Source: Elephas maximus indicus
Lineage: Eukaryota; Chordata; Mammalia; Proboscidea; Elephantidae
Reading direction: 5' to 3'
Assembly (NCBI RefSeq): GCF_024166365.1
Contig: NC_064827.1
Span: forward strand, 54,650,635 to 54,714,634
DNA: 64,000 bases
This document shows, piece after piece, positions 23,792 through 34,389 of the stretch. The first letter of the stretch is position 1; every line of letters starts with the position of its first letter. Under the pieces are notes generated by a model. It searched no databases, was not told the DNA's origin, and saw only the letters and a list, made by a program, of their open reading frames with translations. The translations under genes were made by a program, and so were the position numbers.

Positions 23792-23832
23792 AAAAAAAAC
23801 AAACCTGTTGCCAACGAGTCATTTCTGACTCA
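23792..23832 (-). repeat. Micro-AfroSINE (41 bp) with perfect TSD
   Basis: Only the A-tail and the last ~30 bases of an AfroSINE ('aacctgttgccaacgagtca' plus 'tttctgactca'). It lies between two perfect copies of 'tagccatta' (23,783-23,791 and 23,833-23,841). The L1 text is continuous once one copy and the insert are removed. Confidence 0.88.
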
Positions 23833-25343
23833 TAGCCATTAGAGAGATGCAAATGAAAACTACTGTGAGATACCATCTCACCCCTGCAAGAATGGCAATA
23901 ATAAAAAACCAGAAAACAAAAAAGACTGTAGAGGATGTAGGGGGATTGAAACTCATATATTCCTGGTGGAAGTATAAAATGGTACTACCACTAGGAAAAC
24001 AATACGGCACTTCCTCAAAAAATGAGAAATAGAAATACCTCATGATCTAGCAATCCCACTCCTGGGTATATATCCTAGAGATATAATAGCAGTAACATGA
24101 ATAGACATATGCACACCTGTGTTCATTGCAGCATTATTTACAATAGCAAAAAGATGGAAACAACCTAAGTGTCCATCAATGGATGAAGGGATAAACAAAT
24201 TGTGGTACATTCATACAATGAAATATTACACAGCTATAAAGAATAACGAGGAGTCCATGAAATATCCTACAATGGATGAATCCGGAGGACATTTTCCTGA
24301 GTGAAATAAGTTAATCATAAGATGAAAAATATTGTATGGTCTCACTTTTATAAAAAGACAAGAATAGGTATACAAGAAACAATCTTTGATGGCTACAAGG
24401 AAGGGCTTGGGTGGGAAGGGAAAAACACTAACTAGGCAATAGATAAGTGATAACTTTGGTGAAGGATTAGACAGTACACAATACTGGGGAAGTCAACACA
24501 CTTTGACCAAGTCAAAGCCATAGAAGCTTCATAGACACATTCGAACTCCCTGAGGGATTGAGTTACTTGGCTAAGGGCTAGGGGCCATGGTCTTGGGGGA
24601 CATCTAGCTCAACTGGCATAACATAGTTTATAAAGAAAATGTTCTACATCTGACTGTGGTGAGCAGCGTCTGGGGTCATAAAAGTCTGCGAGCAGCCATC
24701 TGAGATACATCAACTGGTTCCAACCTGGCTGTAGCAAAGAAGAATGAAGAAAATCAAAGACACAAGGGAAAGACTAGTCCAAAGAACAAATGGACCACAA
24801 CTACCACAACCTCTGCCAGACTAAGGCCAGAACAACTAGATGGTACCCAGCTAATACTATCAACTGCTCTGGCAGGGCTCACAATAGAGAGTCTCAAACA
24901 GACCAGGAGAAAAATGTAGAACAAATTCCAAATTCACAAAAAAAGACCAGACTTGCTGGTCTGACAGACACTGGAGAAATCTCAGGAGTATGGCCCCCGG
25001 ACACCATTTTAATTCAGTACTAAAGTTACTCGGTAGGTTTATCCTTCAGCCAAAGATTAGACAGGTTTTTTTTTTATTGGGCAAACAATAACACACGTGA
25101 GGAAAGTGCTTCATAGTTCAATCATGTATACGAGATAAATGGGCACACCAGCCCAAAAGCAGGAAGGCAGGAAGGGATAGGAAAACTGGACAAATGGGAA
25201 CAGGGAACCAGAGGTAGAGAAGGGGAGAGTGTTGATCCAATACGGAGTAGGCAACCAATGTCACAAAACAATTTATGTATTGTATTAATTATTTAATGAG
25301 AAACTAATTTGCTCTGTAAACTTTCACCTAAAGCACAATAAAA

Positions 25344-25384
25344 AAAAATTATATATATAAAATTATACATATATATATATACAT
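25344..25384. repeat. (TA)n-rich low-complexity tract
   Basis: 'tatatata' runs after the L1 tail, probably expanded from it. Confidence 0.8.
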
Positions 25385-25560
25385 GGAGCCCTGGTGGTGC
25401 AGTAGTTAAGACCTTGTCTGCTAACCAAAAGGTCAGCAGGTCGAATCCACCAGCCGCTCCTTGGAAACCCTAGAGGGGGGTGTTCTACTCTGTCCTATAG
25501 GGTTGGTATGAGTCAGAATCGATTAGATGGCAACAGGTCTGGGGTTTTTTGTTTGTTTAG
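25385..25560 (+). repeat. AfroSINE between two L1 tails
   Basis: Forward full-length copy starting 'ggagccctggtggtgcagta'. Flanked by 'atatacat' at 25,377-25,384 and 25,561-25,568. The left copy lies in a TA-rich tract, so the TSD is suggestive only. Confidence 0.9.
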
Positions 25561-25568
25561 ATATACAT

Positions 25569-26785
25569 AAAGAATAGGCACATACACAGAAAGCAACATT
25601 CTTTGACGGTTACCAAGGATGGGAGGGGAAATCATTTTCTAGATAGCAGACACTTGTTATTTCTGGTGATATGAGTGAAATCTGCACAACTTGTCCAAGA
25701 CAAATGAAGACCCTAAGAAGTACACAAGAATAAGGGACAATTTCGGTAAATGCTGTAACATATTTTGCAATGACAATAACAACAATCAGAAAAATATTTA
25801 TGTAGTTACACAGGTAGACATGTATGCATTTATATGTACCTGTGAGTACAGGGGTATGCAGGTGTTTATCTATAGGCATAGGCATATACATGTTTATGTG
25901 TGCTGAATATATATTCATATATATAATAAACCACAGAGGGGGCACAGTTATGGGTACTTCCTAGACATAACCAAACACCTTGTGGGATTGGTTTACTGGG
26001 TTTGAAAGCTTGGGACCATAGTCTCGTGGGACAACTCAGTCAATTGGCATAACATAGTTCATAAAGATAATGTTCTACATCCTAGTTTAGTGAGTAGCAT
26101 CTGGGGTCTTAAGAGCTTGTGAGCAGCCATCTAAGTTACAACTATTGGTCTCTACTCATCTGGAACAAAAGAGAATGAAGGAAACCAAAGAATCAAAGAA
26201 GAAACTCGTCCACAGGCCTAATAGCCCACATGAACCAAAGCCCCATCTAGCCAGAAGAACTAGATGGTGCCTGGCTACTGCTACCAACCGTTCTAAATAG
26301 GGACACAATAGAAGTTCCCAGACAGAAAAGGAGAAAAATGTAGAACAAAACTCAAATTCCTAAAAAAAAAAAAAAAAAGGCCAGACTTGCTTGATCAATA
26401 GAGACTAGAGGAATCCCCAAGACTATCTGCACAAGATACCATAAACTTGGAAGTGAAGCCGCTCCCGATGGTCACCTTTCATCCAAATAATAGATTGGTT
26501 TATAAAACAAACAGTATCACCATGAATACTGTGCTCCCTTAAATAACCAACGATATCAGAACAAATGGTCAACATTTACCCTAAAACAAAGATGAGATGC
26601 TGAGAGTGGCAGAAAAGCTAGACTGATAGAAACAGAACAAAAAGAATGGAAATAATGAAAATGTTGACACATTCTGAAAAATGTAACCAGTGTTATAGAA
26701 CAAGTTGTACAAAAATTGTCAAATGGGAACCTAATTTGCTATGTAAACTTTTACCTAAAACACAATAAAATATTAAAAACAAACA
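25569..26785 (+). mobile_element. L1 3' UTR, second subfamily
   Basis: Runs from the post-ORF2 block ('gcaacattctttgacggtta') through a 3' UTR with blocks similar to 24,600-25,340. It ends 'acctaaaacacaataaaata', a tail variant also seen at 39,835-39,860. Confidence 0.85.
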
Positions 26786-26789
26786 AGCA

Positions 26790-28790
26790 AACTTGACATT
26801 CAACATGTGATATCCCTATTTGTAATGTTTTTTGTCCACCCCACCACAGGGGACTCTCCATTAGCCCTTCACCCCCAAAGGATCCTTTACACCATCTTCC
26901 TGGCTTCTCTCAGTGCCCACCTCCAGGTCCTTCTTTCTCTCTTCCTTACCTCTTCATCCCTTCTGCCTCTAAGGGGCTAAAGAACAAATCCTTCTCCTTC
27001 TCTCATACAAAGCAGTTTGGCTAGCATCTTTTATTTCTTTGGTTTCTGCTCTCTGGACCTCACATTTCTAACCAAGCAAATTATTGCGGTATTTCTATAA
27101 AAGGGTCATCCTGGAGCATACTCCTAGTGCCAGCTGCTTGTCACATTTTTCACTTTATTACACCAAGGAACACGGAATTACAATACATTGTGATATTTCT
27201 ACTGTGGGAACAAACAAGGAGAGTTTAACACATCAGCTAAAGAATTTTAATTGCATTCAGAAAAAATGTGGAGCCAGCGAAGGATTTTAAAGGGTAACAC
27301 AAATAGATCTGCACTTTTTTTTCTTTCTAAAAATCACTGCAAAGACCCAGAGAGGAGGGATAGATTGGAAGAGAGGAGGCAGTCTGGAGGCGTAGTGCCT
27401 GTAGATTGGGGAGGGGAGCCACAGTTCTAGAGTACTCCTGGAGCTGGAGTGACGACTGATTGGAGCACTGCATAAGAGGCAGGCTGGACACAACCTGGTG
27501 GTTGATGGGGGGCAAGGGGAGGAGGAGCAGCTGTGAGCTGAGAGGAAGAAGGCAAGGATTCAGTGAGGATAGGAGGGTCAGGCTTCTATCTGGGCAGCTG
27601 GAAAGTGGTGTGGCCATTCACTGGGAGGTGGGGGACACAGGAAACACAACAAGCAGTTTTGGGGGCAGCTGATGGATGGATTCCCTCTTGTCTTCCCATG
27701 CTACCCATGGTGACTTGATGGGCCACACCCAGACATTTGCTCCTTTAAGAGTCTGCCCCGCCCCCATCCCTGTCAGTTGCAGGAAAGACTGCCACCCCTT
27801 GAGGTCTGTGCCAGCACTTCCTTTTCAATCTGGTGGCTTGTGGCTTACCCACAGAGAGAGGAGGATAGAAGAGCTGAGCAGAGGAAAAATGGCACAGAAG
27901 GCATTATGTGGTACTCTGAGCTGCTTAATGGCCGTGTGACCCCAGCACTTCAGTTACCCTCTGATGCTTAGTTTTTCCATCAACAACTTGGTGGTTGGTG
28001 AGAATACTTACTTCAGACTTGGGTTTTAAAGGTTTCACATAATGCATGTGAAAGTGATGTTGTAAAGTGTAAAATCCTGTACGAGAAGAGTGAAGGGAAC
28101 TAATACATGTGGCAATGATGTGAAATTCTCCACCTGCCCCCAGTTCCTCTCAGGGAAGATGTGAGGGTCATGGAGTTGCCATTTGGAGAAATTTCAATCT
28201 ATGTTGATTGGCTCTGAGTCCTTTTGTAGTGAAAATAGGCCCTGGGAGAAGAAGAATGCACCATTAGCACAATAATATCAAGGTTACTATTTCATAATGT
28301 GTAAGGTTAAAGTCATTTTAATTGGAAGAATTTCATATTATACTGGACTGCATGATCTTCATTACAAAATAATTCTTACAGAGACATTTGCCTTAAGATT
28401 AGTCAGGAAGAGAGAGGCCTCTATAAAGAAAAACCAAACTGAAGTCCAGTTCTCACCATGCCCTGAACCCACCCCAGGAAGATCAGCCTGCCGCCCACCC
28501 ATCCTGCTCCCTTTGATCTTAGCAAGCATCTGGGCAGAGAAAGGCTCTCTTTCCATCCAGCTGCAGCCTGTGTGCAGAGTTTACAAGATATGAGGGTGCT
28601 GGGACTCTGCCACATAGGGAGAAATGGAGTATCTGCAGGGAGAAGGGTTTTGACCTCAGAGAGAAGAGATCTTAAAATGGGGGTTGTGGGAGGAGAACAA
28701 GTGCAGGATGGGGAAACAAATTGGGGGGAACAAGGAAGCACCCAGGTGTGACCCCTTCAAATGCATAAACAGTAAAACTTGTTCCCACCC
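26790..28790. other. Unassigned sequence, no gene seen
   Basis: Contains purine-rich stretches (~27,340-27,600) and short open frames on both strands with no recognisable domain. No long element identified. Confidence 0.5.
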
Positions 28791-28796
28791 CTGGTA

Positions 28797-28873
28797 TTAA
28801 AGAAAAAAAAGCATTGCTGTTGAGTCGATTTCTCCTCATAGCAATCCAATGGGACAGAGTAGAACTGCCTCTG
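28797..28873 (-). repeat. AfroSINE 3' fragment
   Basis: Reverse-strand tail and 3' half only ('ttgctgttgagtcgattt' to 'cagagtagaactgcc'). It is interrupted by the next SINE. Confidence 0.8.
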
Positions 28874-28876
28874 GTA

Positions 28877-29013
28877 TACCCAAAACCCTGTGCTGTTGAG
28901 TCGATTCTGACTCATAGTGACCCTAGAGGACAGAGTAGAGCTGCCCCATAGAGCTTCCAAGGAGCGCCTGGCGGATTTGAACTGCTGACTGTTTGGTTAG
29001 CAGCCAGTAGCAC
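28877..29013 (-). repeat. AfroSINE, head truncated
   Basis: Second reverse-strand copy directly following the first, with 'gtgctgttgagtcgattctg' and 'ctgactgtttggttagcagc'. The tRNA-like head is missing. Confidence 0.88.
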
Positions 29014-29072
29014 TCCCAACTCTCTGTCTACAGTCCTCCCACTCTGCTATTTATCTACCCTTTAGTAAGATT

Positions 29073-29222
29073 GTGTCCCCTGGTGGCACAGTGGTTAACA
29101 GCTCTGCTGCTAACCAAAAGGTTGCCAGTTAGAATCCACCAGCTGCTCCTTGGGGCAGTTCTACTCTGTCCTATTCGCTATGAGTTGGAATCAACTAGAG
29201 GCATTTTTTTTTTTTTTTTTTT
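29073..29222 (+). repeat. AfroSINE, internally shortened
   Basis: Forward copy ('cctggtggcacagtggttaa' ... 'gctatgagttggaatcaact') missing a few internal bases. Ends in 18 T. Confidence 0.88.
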
Positions 29223-29224
29223 AA

Positions 29225-30750
29225 GAGACCTGCTTAAACGTCCATCAGAAATCAGGGAGGGCTCCATTTTAGGAAGGTGGCCACACCTGTACCTAACCTA
29301 GCAGAGATTCACATACTGCCCTCGGGGAGTTCCAGGCAGAGAGGACTAAGGAACAACAAACGGCAGTCCCAGGCAGGAGACCCTAAGCCAGTCTCCTCGT
29401 TCCTTACCCTGGGGAAGGTCTGCCAAGGAAGTCACACACCCTTTGTACTCATTGACAGTCCTAAAAAGTAGGTAACACTGCTCTCTCTTTAGGGATGAAG
29501 AGGCTAAGAGGAAATGCCCAAATGAGCCCCATTTCCCTTAGAGAGTACGTGAGTGACCAAGGAGTCAAGGCCACATTTACCTAGGTACTGAGCCAAGCCC
29601 TTCCTCACACACAGAGAGCCTCTCACAGACAGAGAGTCCCTAAGCAAGAGGGAGCCAGCACCCCCCTCCCCATTACTTTTGTTCTATTTTAGCCTGGGTA
29701 GCCTCTGGTCTCCTTTCCCCTAAAACTCCCTCCCTACCCTGAAATACACACACACACACACACACACTGTCACTACCACCACCCACCCAGGTTCCAATGC
29801 AGTAGGTGGAAGTGACCTTTCCTTGGAAATTGAGAGGATGCCGAACCCCTTCCTTGGCCTCGGCCCTTGCTGGCTGCCAGGTAGGGAGACCCTGAGCTGT
29901 TCCTGCCCAGAAGAGCTCCCAACATGGACAGGAGACAGACCTAGTGGTATTGACTGTGACCTGCTCTCAAAGGGTGCCTCATTTCTGGTGTGCTAGGGGT
30001 CCCTCCATAAAGACATGAGGGTCCTCTTTGCACAATCCTGCGAAGAGGATATGTCCCCAGGAATTCGCAGGATGTCTTGCCTGAAAAGCCCTGTGGGAGA
30101 AGGGCTATGTGGGAAGCACTAGAGAGAAGAGTAGCACAGGGAGGCTCCCTGAGGCCCCCATTATCCCCACCCCATTAGAAGCCTCAAGCCCCCACCCCCT
30201 GCCAGGCTGCCTGCTGTCCTGGGTGCTGGTGGGGCTCAGCCACAGGAAGCAGTGATTGCAGCTGGAGGAAGGCTGGAGGGTGACCGCTAGTAACCCCATT
30301 GCATGTGATGGTGGCCAGCTGCCAGGCCAGCTCCCTCCTCCAGGCTCCCAGCTGGCAGCAGCTCTGAAGTCAAACAGTGGCTCCTGGGCTGTCTCAAGAG
30401 GACTGGTAAACCCAGGGCCTACACACGAAACTGGCTTCTAACTCACACCCAGATAACAAGCAAAGTCAGCAGGACTCCCTAAAGGCCTCCTGGGTCTTAA
30501 GCCAGCTGGTGTGTCTAGACCAGAAAAAACAGAACATGCAAAGCTTACTCACCCCAGGCTGAGGCAGACAGAGCAACAGTTCACAAAGCTTTTCACATCC
30601 ATTATATTGTCTCACCTGCCTAACAACTCAGAGGAGGGTTTTGTTGACTACGTGATCTGCTGCTCAGCCTCTCTGTGCCTCAATTACCTCCTCCATCAAA
30701 TGAGGAGAATAGGAGCGCCTACACCACTTTCAGAAACCCTGTGTGTCCTT
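29225..30750. other. Unassigned, relatively GC-rich; (AC)n at 29,746-29,767
   Basis: A stretch between SINEs with no recognised repeat except an AC microsatellite. Open frames are short and motif-free. It could hold regulatory or unique sequence, but nothing specific is supported. Confidence 0.5.
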
Positions 30751-30756
30751 GGCCAA

Positions 30757-31319
30757 TGTCATGGATTGAATTGTGTCCCCAGAAAATATGTGTATCAATT
30801 TGGCTGCACCATGATTCCCAGTGTTGTGTCATTATCCTCCATTTTGTGATTGTAATTTTCCTATTTTGTAAATCATAATCTCTGCCTGTGGTTAATGAGG
30901 CAAGATTAGAGGATTAGGGTGGAATCTAATACCCTTACTAAGGTTACAACCCTGATCCAATGTAAAGGGGGTTTCCCTGGGGTGTGGCCTGCACCACCTT
31001 TTATATTACCAGAGATAAAAGTAAAGGGAAGCAAGCAGAAAGGCGGGTATCTCCTACCACCAAAAAAGCAGTGCCGGGAGCAGAGCGCATCCTTTGGACT
31101 TGGGGTTCCTGCGCAGAGAATCTCCTAGTTCAGGGAAAGATTGATGACAAGGACCTTCCCCCAGAGCCAACAGCTCCCCTGGAGCTGACACCCTGAATTT
31201 GAACTTCTAGCCTACTAGACTGTGAGAGAATAAACTGTTTGTTAAAGCCATCCACCTGTGGTATTTCTGTTATAGCAGCACTAGTTGACTAAAAACTAAA
31301 ACTCTAGTTGACTAAGACA
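30757..31319 (+). mobile_element. Solo LTR, MLT1/MaLR-like
   Basis: Starts TGTCATGGATTGAATTGTG, carries AATAAA at 31,229-31,234 and ends CTAAGACA. Flanks 'gccaa' and 'ggcaa' form a 5-bp TSD with one mismatch. A short duplication of 'ctagttgacta' lies just before the end. Confidence 0.75.
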
Positions 31320-31329
31320 GGCAATTATT

Positions 31330-31510
31330 CAATTGTGCTTTAATTTCGTCATTCATCAAACAGGGATTAAAAACAGAATCAACCTCATAGGATAGTTGGC
31401 AAAATTAAATAAGTTAATTCACATAGAGCACTTAAAACAATGTCTGGCTAAACAGAAAGTGCTCAGTAAATGCTAGTTATTATTATTACTGTTATTATTA
31501 TTCATAGGAT
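31330..31510 (-). repeat. MIR with ATT-rich end
   Basis: 'caacctcataggatagttgg', 'taattcacatagagcactta' and 'gtgctcagtaaatgctagtt', followed by 'attattatta'. This is the reverse orientation of MIR. Confidence 0.8.
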
Positions 31511-31669
31511 TGTTATGAGGGTTAATAAAATAATAGCAGCTGGATTTGTTGTATATTTACTACGTTTCTGAGACTGGGCTCAGTCTTTGGCAAGAATTAT
31601 CTTGTGGATAATACACATAACATGCTGATACAGTACCTAATACATAGTGGTGGTGTTGTTTTTAGTTGC

Positions 31670-32273
31670 TGTCTTAGTTATTTAGTGCTACTGTAACAGA
31701 AATACCACAAATACCACAAGTGGATGGCTTTAACAATCAGAAATTTATTCTCTTACAGTTCAGGGGGCTAGATGTCCAAATTCAGGGTGCCAACTCCAGG
31801 GGAAGACTTTCTCTCTCTGTCAGCCCTGAGGGAAGGTCCTTGTCATCAATCTTCCCCTGGTCTAGGAACTTGTCAGTGCAGGGACCCTGTGTCCCAGAGG
31901 ACACGTTCTGCTCCTGGCTCTTCTTTCTTGGTGGTATGAGAGCCCTCTCCTCTCTGCTCGATTCTCTCTTTTATATCTCAAAAGAGATTGACTCAAGATA
32001 CAACCTAATCCTATAGATTGAGTCCTGCCTTATTAACATAACTGCCTCTAATTCTGCCTCAATAACATCATACCCAGAACCCAGTGCCTTCGAGTCGATT
32101 CCGACTCATAGTGACCCTATAGGACAGAGTAGAACTGCCCCATAGAGTTTCCATTTATAACACACAGGATAATTACATCAGATCACAAAATGATAGACAA
32201 CCACATAATACTGGGAACCATGGCCTAGCCAAGTTGACATATATTTTGGGGGGACACAATTCAATCCATAACA
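31670..32273 (-). mobile_element. Solo LTR, MLT1/MaLR-like, perfect 5-bp TSD
   Basis: Starts TGTCTTAG and ends CCATAACA. 'gttgc' is repeated exactly at 31,665-31,669 and 32,274-32,278. The 5-bp duplication and TG/CA ends establish LTR integration for this family. Confidence 0.85.
32077..32149 (-). repeat. AfroSINE 3' fragment inside the LTR
   Basis: 'cagtgccttcgagtcgattc' to 'cccatagagtttcca', the 3' half only, inserted in the LTR and retaining CpG sites. Confidence 0.85.
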
Positions 32274-32504
32274 GTTGCCACAGAGTCAAAACGATTCCGA
32301 CTCATGGCAACCCCATTCGTGCAACGCAGAACCACTCCATAGATTTTTAAGGCTGTGACCTTTCAGAAGCAGATTGCCAGGCCTATCCTCTGAGATGCCT
32401 CTGGATGGGTTCGAACTGCCAATCATTTGGCTTCTAGTCAAGTGCTTAATCATTCACAGCACCCAGGGACTCCTTTAACTCATGGTAAGGCCTCAATAAG
32501 TGGC

Positions 32505-32719
32505 CAAACGAAACCAAACCAGTTGCTATCAAGTCAATTCCAACTCATGACAACTCCATGTGTGTCAGAGTTGAACTGTGCTCCATCTGGTTTTCAATGG
32601 CTGTGATCTTTCAAAAGTAGATCACCAGCTGTTTCTTCTGAGGCACCTCTGGGTGGACTCAAACTGCCAAACTTTTGGTTAGTAACCAAGCACTTAACCA
32701 TTTGTGCCACCCAGGGACT
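32505..32719 (-). repeat. AfroSINE, long form, 14-bp TSD
   Basis: Flanked by 'cctcaataagtggc' (32,491-32,504) and 'cctcaataaatggc' (32,720-32,733). The body includes 'aaagtagatcaccagctgtt' and the head 'cttaaccatttgtgccaccc'. Confidence 0.92.
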
Positions 32720-32734
32720 CCTCAATAAATGGCA

Positions 32735-32860
32735 GCCACTATCATTTTAATTCGCTCTCTCCCCCATTCTGCAGAGGAAGAAACAGCTCAGAGGGATACT
32801 GACTTGCCCAAGGCTACAAAACTAATAAGTAAGGGCTCTTAGAGTTGAATCCAGGTCTCT
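32735..32860 (+). repeat. MIR fragment
   Basis: 'gaggaagaaacagctcagag' and 'gacttgcccaaggctacaaa', then 'gagttgaatccaggtctct'. Confidence 0.75.
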
Positions 32861-32869
32861 GGCAAAAAG

Positions 32870-33880
32870 ATCTCAATGTTTCTACAACCCTCGCTTCTTC
32901 CTCCTGGTGCCTGGTGCTCAGCATTTGCTCCAGGGCTAAAAACTGGCTTTCCTTTAAGGAACTCATCAGAGAATACATCTGCTGCTCTGATGCAAGGTGC
33001 CTGGGCTGCTCAGAGCACAGCTATTATCAGTTCCTGCACTGGGAAGGGCCACGCTTGCCTCCCTCAGGAGATGGGAGCCAGGATCCAACAAACTCAAGAG
33101 GAGCGCAAGCACATGAAATGGGGTTGTGATATTCCCAGGGAGCAGAGCTAGTCCCATCTCCAGCTCTGCTTTCTACCCAAATGTCCCTCTGCAGAGGTTC
33201 TGTGGTGGAGCCCACCCAGAAAAGAGCTCCTAGTTCTCCCTGATTGAGCAAGACCCAGCCTACAACCACTGGTTGAGGGGTGATAGATATTTGCCTGCAC
33301 GTTACATTTCAAAGGCAACATTTCACTGAAGACATGACTTCTGTACTGTGGGGAAGTCACTTCCCCTCCAAAAGCCACAGCTTCCTCATTTGTAATATCG
33401 AAATAATAAAACTCATGCAGTAGGGTTGCTCTAAGGACCAAAAGAGAGAACGGTCACTGAGCACAGGCCCTGGAAGCTAGTAGACACAAGGGGGTGGGGA
33501 GTCTGCACAAGTTCGTACTTTACAAATGCTCACTGACCAGCTAAAACTTGACAGCACAGAGCACTGAGGAAGCACACAGTAAAGTTAGTGTGAACACCAC
33601 GGGATACAGTGTGTGCGGATGTGAGACCTAGTTCATCACCTAGCATAAAAGCATATGCTCAAGGCAGATGGCTTCAATCTGGGAAAGGACATTTTTCCTA
33701 AAACATTATAAACCCCCACTTACCACAGAAGGTAGAGAAGCTATGTGGCAGAAGGCACAAGTTGGCAGCAATGGGGAGGCCACGTGAGGAGAGAGGTGAA
33801 AATGAAGCAATGGATCTGTCTTTATATTTAATGCCCAAGTAGTCACGCTGTGACCTGCTTCTTGTCAAGGAATAGGCATG
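32870..33880. other. Unassigned; weak MIR near 33,340-33,440
   Basis: No gene supported. 'gaagtcacttcccctcc' and 'cttcctcatttgtaatatcg' suggest a decayed MIR. The open frames at 32,845-33,270 overlap on both strands and have no domain. Confidence 0.5.
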
Positions 33881-33895
33881 TATTGAAAAGGACTC

Positions 33896-34066
33896 GGAAA
33901 CCCCGGTGGTGTGGTGGTTAAGAGCTAGGGCTGCTAACCAAAAGGTCAGCAAGCAGTTGAATCCACCAGAAGCTCCCTGAAAACCCTATAGGGCAGCTCT
34001 ACTCTGTCCTTTAGGGTCGCTATGAGTCAGAATTGACTCAACAGCAATGGATTTTTTTTTTTTTTT
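33896..34066 (+). repeat. AfroSINE with 11-bp TSD
   Basis: Forward full-length copy ending in 16 T. Flanked by 'gaaaaggactc' (33,885-33,895) and 'gaaaaggattc' (34,068-34,078). Confidence 0.93.
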
Positions 34067-34184
34067 GGAAAAGGATTCAGGGGCAGCGGTGTGCTGGAAG
34101 CTAGTTTGTATAAATAAGCTCACAAGAGCGCATTGTTAAGTTTTCAGAATTTTTGCAAGCTGGTTGTTAAAAATTAAATTACAT

Positions 34185-34388
34185 ATTTATAAAAACCATT
34201 ACCCTTGCATTGATTCTAACTCATAACAACCCTATAGGACAGAGTAGAACAGCCCCATAGGGTTCCCAAGGCTGTAGTCTTTACAGAAGCAGACCGTTAC
34301 ATCTTTCTCCCGTGGAGCTGTTGGCGGGTTCGAACCTCCAACCTTTCAGTTAGCAGCTGCGTGTTTAACAACTGTGTCACCAGGGATC
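34185..34388 (-). repeat. AfroSINE, long form
   Basis: 'ttgattctaactcataacaa' to 'gtgtcaccagggatcc', with the 'cagaagcagaccgttacatc' block. AT-rich flanks make the TSD ambiguous. Confidence 0.88.
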
Positions 34389-34389
34389 C

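Larger units (their letters stand above)
22575..25343 (+). pseudogene. L1 ORF2 C-terminal part and 3' UTR
   Basis: Forward L1, 5'-truncated within ORF2. The reading covers the region after the RT domain: an open frame at 23,245-23,751 with 'KWIKNLNVKAKTIKFLEENI', 'NNKKTNNPIKKWAKDMNTHF', then 'VRYHLTPARMAIIK' at ~23,870, i.e. the C-terminal part of ORF2p without the endonuclease or YADD core. Stops and shifts separate it from the following piece. ORF2 ends near 24,310, then the 3' UTR runs to AATAAA at ~25,336. Two SINE insertions lie inside (22,878 and 23,792). Non-functional. Confidence 0.9.
31645..32475 (-). repeat. RTE-tailed SINE (AfroSINE long form) split by an LTR
   Basis: Left stub 'ttgtttttagttgc' to 31,669, then from 32,274 'gttgccacagagtcaaaacg' through 'acctttcagaagcagattgc' to 'cacccagggactcc'. 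The two parts are one reverse-strand SINE interrupted at 31,670-32,273. Confidence 0.8.

Noticed and set aside
29746..29767. (AC)n tract as a regulatory Z-DNA site
   Set aside because: A plain microsatellite; no neighbouring gene or promoter to support a role.
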